Below, in pieces: positions 50,006-54,028 of a stretch of DNA of 54,028 bases (positions within the stretch are counted from its first letter, which is position 1; each line of letters opens with the position of its first letter). The position numbers and the translations under genes were made by a program. The notes beneath the pieces were generated by a model that made no database searches, was not told the origin of the DNA, and worked only from the letters and a program-made list of their open reading frames with translations. Origin of the DNA: Claveliimonas sp034178805 (GTDB taxonomy: Bacteria; Bacillota; Clostridia; Lachnospirales; Lachnospiraceae); NCBI RefSeq assembly GCF_050314255.1, contig NZ_JBNPMZ010000020.1, positions 1 through 54,028 on the forward strand, in the 5' to 3' direction.

Positions 50006-51889
50006 TTATTCAACCCGAATTGGAATCTGCTCTACATCCAGCTTTTGTGGCTCTTTATATCTCAGATTTTTCTTAATAAATTTTTCTTCATCCGCTACCA
50101 GATACACTTCGCTCTCATCTTCAATTCTAAAGTTATGGATATAGATATCTCCTTCGTTATAACAATCCAGCTTCTTTTTGAAATTATCAGCGTCTGCCTT
50201 CACTGATTTTACCAGAATCTGACAATCCCCCAGATAAATTCTGGCGCCAAACAGTTCAATGACCGGACTTGCCTTTGCGTGTAACTCGACATAACCGGTT
50301 TCCTTCGCCTGGGTAATTGCATTTTCAAGCTCCTCTGCGGAAGTAAACTTAGCACATACCTTTCCGTCTACTTCTACTCTGTCGCTGTATCCATTCCTGA
50401 TGATTTCATCCAGCATTTCCATAATAACCTGTTCGGATTCATCACAGTAATGATCCACATAGAAATTTGCATGAAAGTAATTCTGGAAAACACTCAAACG
50501 ATTCAGGAATTCATAATCAAAATACTCTTCCTGTGTTGTATAAACAAATTTCTTTCCCTCAACAATACTGTTGCCGCAACTGTCCAGAACCGAAAATTTA
50601 AAGTCTTCCTTATCCTGTATCCGGTTATAAAATTCTGCCAGAATCTTACCTTCCATCATCGATTCTACTCTGTTACGTTTATGTGATGCAATTTTTATAT
50701 CCAGAATTACTTCAGTATCATCTTTCTTTATTGTAATATCAAAAATTCTCTGAATATGATTTTTGTTATTATATTCGTTAATCTTTCCCTCATCCTGCAA
50801 TTTATGAAAATGCGGGAGCCTTATCTTCTTTTTCAGCTTGCCTGCTGTCATCACAAGGCAGCAATCTTCATATTTTTCCTCTGAGAAAACAATTGCGGGA
50901 ACCGTTTCTCTTGCAAGTTTAGGACTGATATAATCAAATTCCTGCCAATGGCCATCATACTGGTATGGCATTAAACCAACAGATTTCTTCTTTGCATTGA
51001 TATATATCAGATTAAATGTATGCTTGTGTATATCATTATAATAAAGCGCTCCACCCGGCATCAGTGTACCGCCGCCGCTTTGTTTCGTCATCGTAGGATA
51101 TCCCATGCTCTCCGTATGTCCATACAGCAACAGATTCGTACAATACTGCAGTGCCAACAATGTAGCCGGTCTGTCTGAATATGTATTCGTTTCGTTTGAA
51201 TGAAGAAATCTTGGAGCATGATGGAACATACCAATGGTGTAATCCACACCTTTTGCTTTTGGAATAATATTATACTTGTACATGGACCGTATCTGCGGAA
51301 TTCCTAAAAAACATTTATCATCCGCTATCTGCGGATAACCTGTCAGGGAAGCCGTATTGAACGCGAGAAGCCTGATAACCTCTCCTGTCTCCGATGTAAT
51401 ATCCTTATATCCAACAGAATAACTGTATTTCATCCTGTCATCCACCGGATACATAAAGGGTTCTACCCCCAATATACTGCAGAATTGATTATAGTTATCC
51501 AATGTAGCATCGATATACTGCACATTCCTGTATCTGTACAATTCATCGATCACTTCAATAGAGTCATTCGTCATATCGTGTTTTTTTCTGCCCTGATTCC
51601 AGTCCACATCATGATTTCCCACAATAAATGTGATATCTTTCCCTGTCATCCCCATTTCATCAAGCAACTTTTTAAACCATACAGCTGCCTCTTCAAATTC
51701 ATCCACCAGACCATGCCACGCAACATCACCTGTAAAAATAATGTGTTCTGGACGTAATTCTTTCGGAAGTGATTTCAGGGTCTCAATCATGCCATCCAAA
51801 ATTTTATAACGGTCAACTAAAGGCTCATTAAGATTATAACGCTTATAATCTCTTCCAAAATGTACATCCGAAATGTGTAAAATATTCAT
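50006..51889 (-). CDS. metallophosphoesterase with unknown C-terminal region
   Basis: A 627-residue protein. Residues 1-310 are a calcineurin-like phosphoesterase with all metal motifs: SDVHFGRD (7-14), FTGDVAWHG, VGNHDVDW, MFHHAP and YGHTES. This resembles CpdA-type phosphodiesterases, so a cyclic nucleotide or other phosphodiester is possible. Residues about 310-627 match no family I recognise; they look mixed alpha/beta with many acidic and aromatic residues and no membrane segment. The ATG at 51889 (AAGGGAAG upstream) is preferred to an earlier start. It sits between two MATE-GHKL genes. Confidence 0.82.
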   Translation of the reverse strand: MNILHISDVHFGRDYKRYNLNEPLVDRYKILDGMIETLKSLPKELRPEHIIFTGDVAWHGLVDEFEEAAVWFKKLLDEMGMTGKDITFIVGNHDVDWNQGRKKHDMTNDSIEVIDELYRYRNVQYIDATLDNYNQFCSILGVEPFMYPVDDRMKYSYSVGYKDITSETGEVIRLLAFNTASLTGYPQIADDKCFLGIPQIRSMYKYNIIPKAKGVDYTIGMFHHAPRFLHSNETNTYSDRPATLLALQYCTNLLLYGHTESMGYPTMTKQSGGGTLMPGGALYYNDIHKHTFNLIYINAKKKSVGLMPYQYDGHWQEFDYISPKLARETVPAIVFSEEKYEDCCLVMTAGKLKKKIRLPHFHKLQDEGKINEYNNKNHIQRIFDITIKKDDTEVILDIKIASHKRNRVESMMEGKILAEFYNRIQDKEDFKFSVLDSCGNSIVEGKKFVYTTQEEYFDYEFLNRLSVFQNYFHANFYVDHYCDESEQVIMEMLDEIIRNGYSDRVEVDGKVCAKFTSAEELENAITQAKETGYVELHAKASPVIELFGARIYLGDCQILVKSVKADADNFKKKLDCYNEGDIYIHNFRIEDESEVYLVADEEKFIKKNLRYKEPQKLDVEQIPIRVE

Positions 51890-51963
51890 ACGTCTTCCCT
51901 TCTTTCCTGTTATCGTCAAGTACTTTATCCAATAAAAAATAGTATCATAAGAAGCGCATTTTA

Positions 51964-53748
51964 TCAATCAGCCCTTGATAAAACAACAAACAGATTATTG
52001 GTTCTCAATGCATTTACATAGGACACCTGATCCGCAAGTCCCAAAACGATCCGAATACCAGCTCCTTTACAGATGTCTTCCGTATCCATTTCCTTCAGCT
52101 TCTTTTTTATATCAAACGGACGGCAGTCATCCCTCATCCGCAGAATTAATGATTCCTCTTCAATCAAAACACGGATATCTAAACCATGTTTTTTTCCGTC
52201 ATTAAATCCATGTTCCACAACATTTCCTGCCATCTCCTCCACAAAAAGAGATAGGAAACAGCTTTTTCTGTTATTCACACCATGATTTTTGCAGAAATCT
52301 TCCACTTGAATAGACAGACCGATCACCTGCTCCATACTCTGCACTGATATCTCAATTGCATTTTCTTCAGAAGTTCCAAAGTCATCCGGCAAAATCATGA
52401 AATCATCAATCTTCGTAGGGAATCTTCTGTTTTCTTTCCATACCATCAGAACTGCAACGAAGAACATGAACATCTCTGCAGCTGTGATGATCATAAATAC
52501 TCCATATGTGCCCATAGTCATAGTGAAAAGATAACACACAGCCAACGGAACAGCCAGCTTCTGCAATATAAGATAAACCATTGAGCTTGTCTTCTTACGA
52601 AGCATCTGTATATAAGCTGCAAATGATTCATTCATTGTTGTAAACGGAATACTTAATGCAAATAACTGAAGCGCAATAACTGCCAGCCCCTGCGTCTGTG
52701 CCGAATCTCTTGTATACACCTCTGCCAACCAGGGTGCCAGCAGAAAAATAGTAGCTCCAATCCCTGCCGATATCATAAGACCATATTTAACTACCTCATG
52801 AAATAATTTGCTAATCGCCTTCCTGTCCTGCTCCCCATAATAAATTCCACTTATAAGAAAAACAGCCTCAGAGACACCATATGCCGCAATCAAAGCCAAA
52901 CCCTCCACGCTTTTCTGAACAGAATAGGCAGACATGGCCACTTTACCACCTATATACAGGATATGACGATTCAGGAGGATTGGTCGCAGTGTATTGCACA
53001 CACGTCTTGCAGCACGTGGCAACCCTATTCCGAAGACAGGTACGATATCCTTCACCCGTATATTACGAAGTGAAAATCTAAACAAGGCATCCTTTCTTCG
53101 GAAATGAAGCAACAGTATCACAAAACCGACTACCATGGAAAACGAGGTTGCTAATCCCATTCCCATCATTCCTGCATGAAATATGTATACATTTATCAGA
53201 TCACCTGCTATATTTCCAATTGCCAGCCCTGTTGCAGCATACTTTACCCGCTTTCCATCACTATCCAGCTGCATAATCGGAGACAAAAGCGAGAAGCCTA
53301 TCAATGCAGGAGTTCCTAGGAATAAAGCTACAAGATACTCTTTGGTATATGGCAATAAATTGGCATCTTTCCCACTTGCTCCAAGCCCTGCACAAATGGG
53401 TTCAACAAACACAATTCCAAGAATAGTCACCACTATAGACGTAAGAAACGCTATGAGCGCTACAGTTGAAAACTGTCTGTTGGTCTCTTCCATGTCTCCT
53501 TCCCCCATACTTTTTGAGCAAACTGACTGCATTCCCACAGAGAGAATGCCTGACAGAATACCAACTATACTAAAGTAGGGACTTGCAAGACCACTGGCAG
53601 CCAGCTCCAGCGTTCCGAGAAAATGTCCAGTGATCATACCGTCAATCGTCTTAGACAGCGAGTTTGCAATCTCAACTGCCATAAAAACACCTAGTGAATT
53701 TATAAACACCTTATGGATAACAAAGTTATCTCTTTTTTTCTTTTCCAT
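51964..53748 (-). CDS. MATE family transporter with C-terminal GHKL (RsbW/SpoIIAB-like) ATPase domain
   Basis: A 594-residue fusion and first gene of the operon. Residues about 12-435 are a 12-segment MATE transporter (IDGMITGHFLGTLELAASG; RVCNTLRPILLNR). Residues about 465-594 form an anti-sigma-type ATPase domain: N-box LFVEEMAGNVVEHGF (Glu and Asn kept), G1 MRDDCRPFDIKK and G2 GAGIRIVLGLADQVSYV. Known relatives of this domain bind ATP and act as kinases or switch proteins (RsbW, SpoIIAB). ATG at 53748 chosen, with AAGGTGG 5 bases upstream. Confidence 0.87.
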   Translation of the reverse strand: MEKKKRDNFVIHKVFINSLGVFMAVEIANSLSKTIDGMITGHFLGTLELAASGLASPYFSIVGILSGILSVGMQSVCSKSMGEGDMEETNRQFSTVALIAFLTSIVVTILGIVFVEPICAGLGASGKDANLLPYTKEYLVALFLGTPALIGFSLLSPIMQLDSDGKRVKYAATGLAIGNIAGDLINVYIFHAGMMGMGLATSFSMVVGFVILLLHFRRKDALFRFSLRNIRVKDIVPVFGIGLPRAARRVCNTLRPILLNRHILYIGGKVAMSAYSVQKSVEGLALIAAYGVSEAVFLISGIYYGEQDRKAISKLFHEVVKYGLMISAGIGATIFLLAPWLAEVYTRDSAQTQGLAVIALQLFALSIPFTTMNESFAAYIQMLRKKTSSMVYLILQKLAVPLAVCYLFTMTMGTYGVFMIITAAEMFMFFVAVLMVWKENRRFPTKIDDFMILPDDFGTSEENAIEISVQSMEQVIGLSIQVEDFCKNHGVNNRKSCFLSLFVEEMAGNVVEHGFNDGKKHGLDIRVLIEEESLILRMRDDCRPFDIKKKLKEMDTEDICKGAGIRIVLGLADQVSYVNALRTNNLFVVLSRAD

Positions 53749-53782
53749 AACTTCCACCTTATTAATCCTTTTTTATGGAGTT

Positions 53783-53811
53783 ATTTTCTCACAGAATTGA
53801 AGACAAGTCAA
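53783..53811 (-). promoter_or_regulatory. candidate promoter of the MATE-phosphoesterase operon
   Basis: Minus strand: TTGACT (53811-53806), 17-base spacer, GAAAAT (53788-53783), about 35 bp before the first MATE ATG. Good -35, poor -10. Confidence 0.45.
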
Positions 53812-53837
53812 TTTTTCGCAAGAGCAAATTCAAACAA

Positions 53838-53870
53838 CAAAAAACCTGTAAAAGCTTATCTTCTACAGGT
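53838..53870 (-). terminator. terminator of tRNA-Asn
   Basis: Minus strand: ACCTGTA pairs with TACAGGT, with inner AAG/CTT pairs, followed by TTTTTT. It starts 8 bp after the tRNA and insulates it from the MATE operon. Confidence 0.85.
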
Positions 53871-53877
53871 CTTCAAG

Positions 53878-53949
53878 CTCCCCGAGTTGGGCTCGAACCA
53901 ACAACCCCACGGTTAACAGCCGTGTGCTCTACCATTGAGCTATCGAGGA
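53878..53949 (-). tRNA. tRNA-Asn (anticodon GTT)
   Basis: 72-base cloverleaf: acceptor TCCTCGA/TCGGGGA with a wobble, discriminator G; anticodon arm ACGG-CTGTTAA-CCGT gives GTT; T arm GGTTCGAGC. CCA is not encoded. Confidence 0.95.
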
Positions 53950-53962
53950 ATATCACTATTTA

Positions 53963-53991
53963 ATTATAGTCCTTTACAAGCTCTTTTGCAA
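53963..53991 (-). promoter_or_regulatory. promoter of tRNA-Asn
   Basis: Minus strand: TTGCAA (53991-53986), 17-base spacer, TATAAT (53968-53963), 14 bp before the tRNA 5' end. Confidence 0.75.
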
Positions 53992-54028
53992 GGATTTTTT
54001 TAAGATTTTTCAATGTACCTTCAAAATT

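Noticed and set aside
1..54028. CRISPR array or prophage
   Set aside because: I saw no regularly spaced direct repeats of 25-40 bases and no capsid, tail, terminase or integrase genes.

Overview
The window looks like chromosomal DNA of a low-to-moderate GC Gram-positive anaerobe of the Clostridia, most likely a gut Lachnospiraceae (Blautia/Dorea/Ruminococcus-like). This placement is an inference from strong AGGAGG ribosome binding sites, the DapL lysine pathway, class III fructose-bisphosphatase, Bacillus-length glutamine synthetase, an ANTAR regulator, a PdaB-like deacetylase and tRNAs without encoded CCA. Almost every gene is on the minus strand; only pduL, the araC-type regulator and a phosphopantetheinyl transferase are on the plus strand. 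I see no prophage, conjugative element or CRISPR array.

Layout. 1-750: the left part of an IS200/IS605 element inserted into a remnant of an Rpn/PD-(D/E)XK transposase-like gene. 832-8462: a complete four-gene Wadjet (JetABCD) anti-plasmid operon followed by a P1-family peptidase. 8646-12810: glnA, an ANTAR regulator, dapF and dapL, read from one perfect-looking promoter and closed by a terminator. 12816-16048: a large multi-hairpin palindrome, a small membrane protein, an orphan PduL phosphotransacylase, a YitT protein, a TM1266-like regulator and a polysaccharide deacetylase. 16111-24546: a raffinose/melibiose-type locus (AraC regulator, binding protein, two permeases, GH36 alpha-galactosidase, amylosucrase-like GH13), bracketed by two related palindromic repeats. 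24548-31836: a DMT transporter and a full phosphate regulon, pstSCAB-phoU-phoB-phoR, behind a candidate Pho box; its PstS is circularly permuted. 31897-39331: an FMN oxidoreductase, tRNA-Arg, a panE / histidine kinase / SARP-like response regulator / ABC-class ATPase operon, and a six-tRNA cluster with a broken tRNA-Thr copy. 39375-48086: a cytidylate-kinase-like protein with an NhaD antiporter, fructose-bisphosphatase, an alpha/beta hydrolase, an Sfp-type transferase, a frameshifted butyrate kinase/phosphotransacetylase chimera and an OFA-type MFS transporter. 48138-53811: an unusual operon of two MATE transporters, each with a C-terminal GHKL (RsbW/SpoIIAB-like) ATPase domain, flanking a metallophosphoesterase. 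53838-53991: tRNA-Asn.

How they work together. Glutamine synthetase and lysine/peptidoglycan diaminopimelate synthesis appear co-transcribed. The sugar locus would import an alpha-galactoside, remove galactose and then split the sucrose part; it lacks its own ABC ATPase, so a shared one elsewhere is presumed. The Pst/Pho block imports phosphate and controls itself. The intact pduL may supply the phosphotransacylase activity that the broken pta copy has lost. The most novel candidate is the MATE-GHKL / phosphoesterase / MATE-GHKL cassette, in which one ATPase domain keeps its key residues and the other has lost them. The circularly permuted PstS is the clearest structural oddity. All functions are inferred from sequence by eye; no database search was possible.
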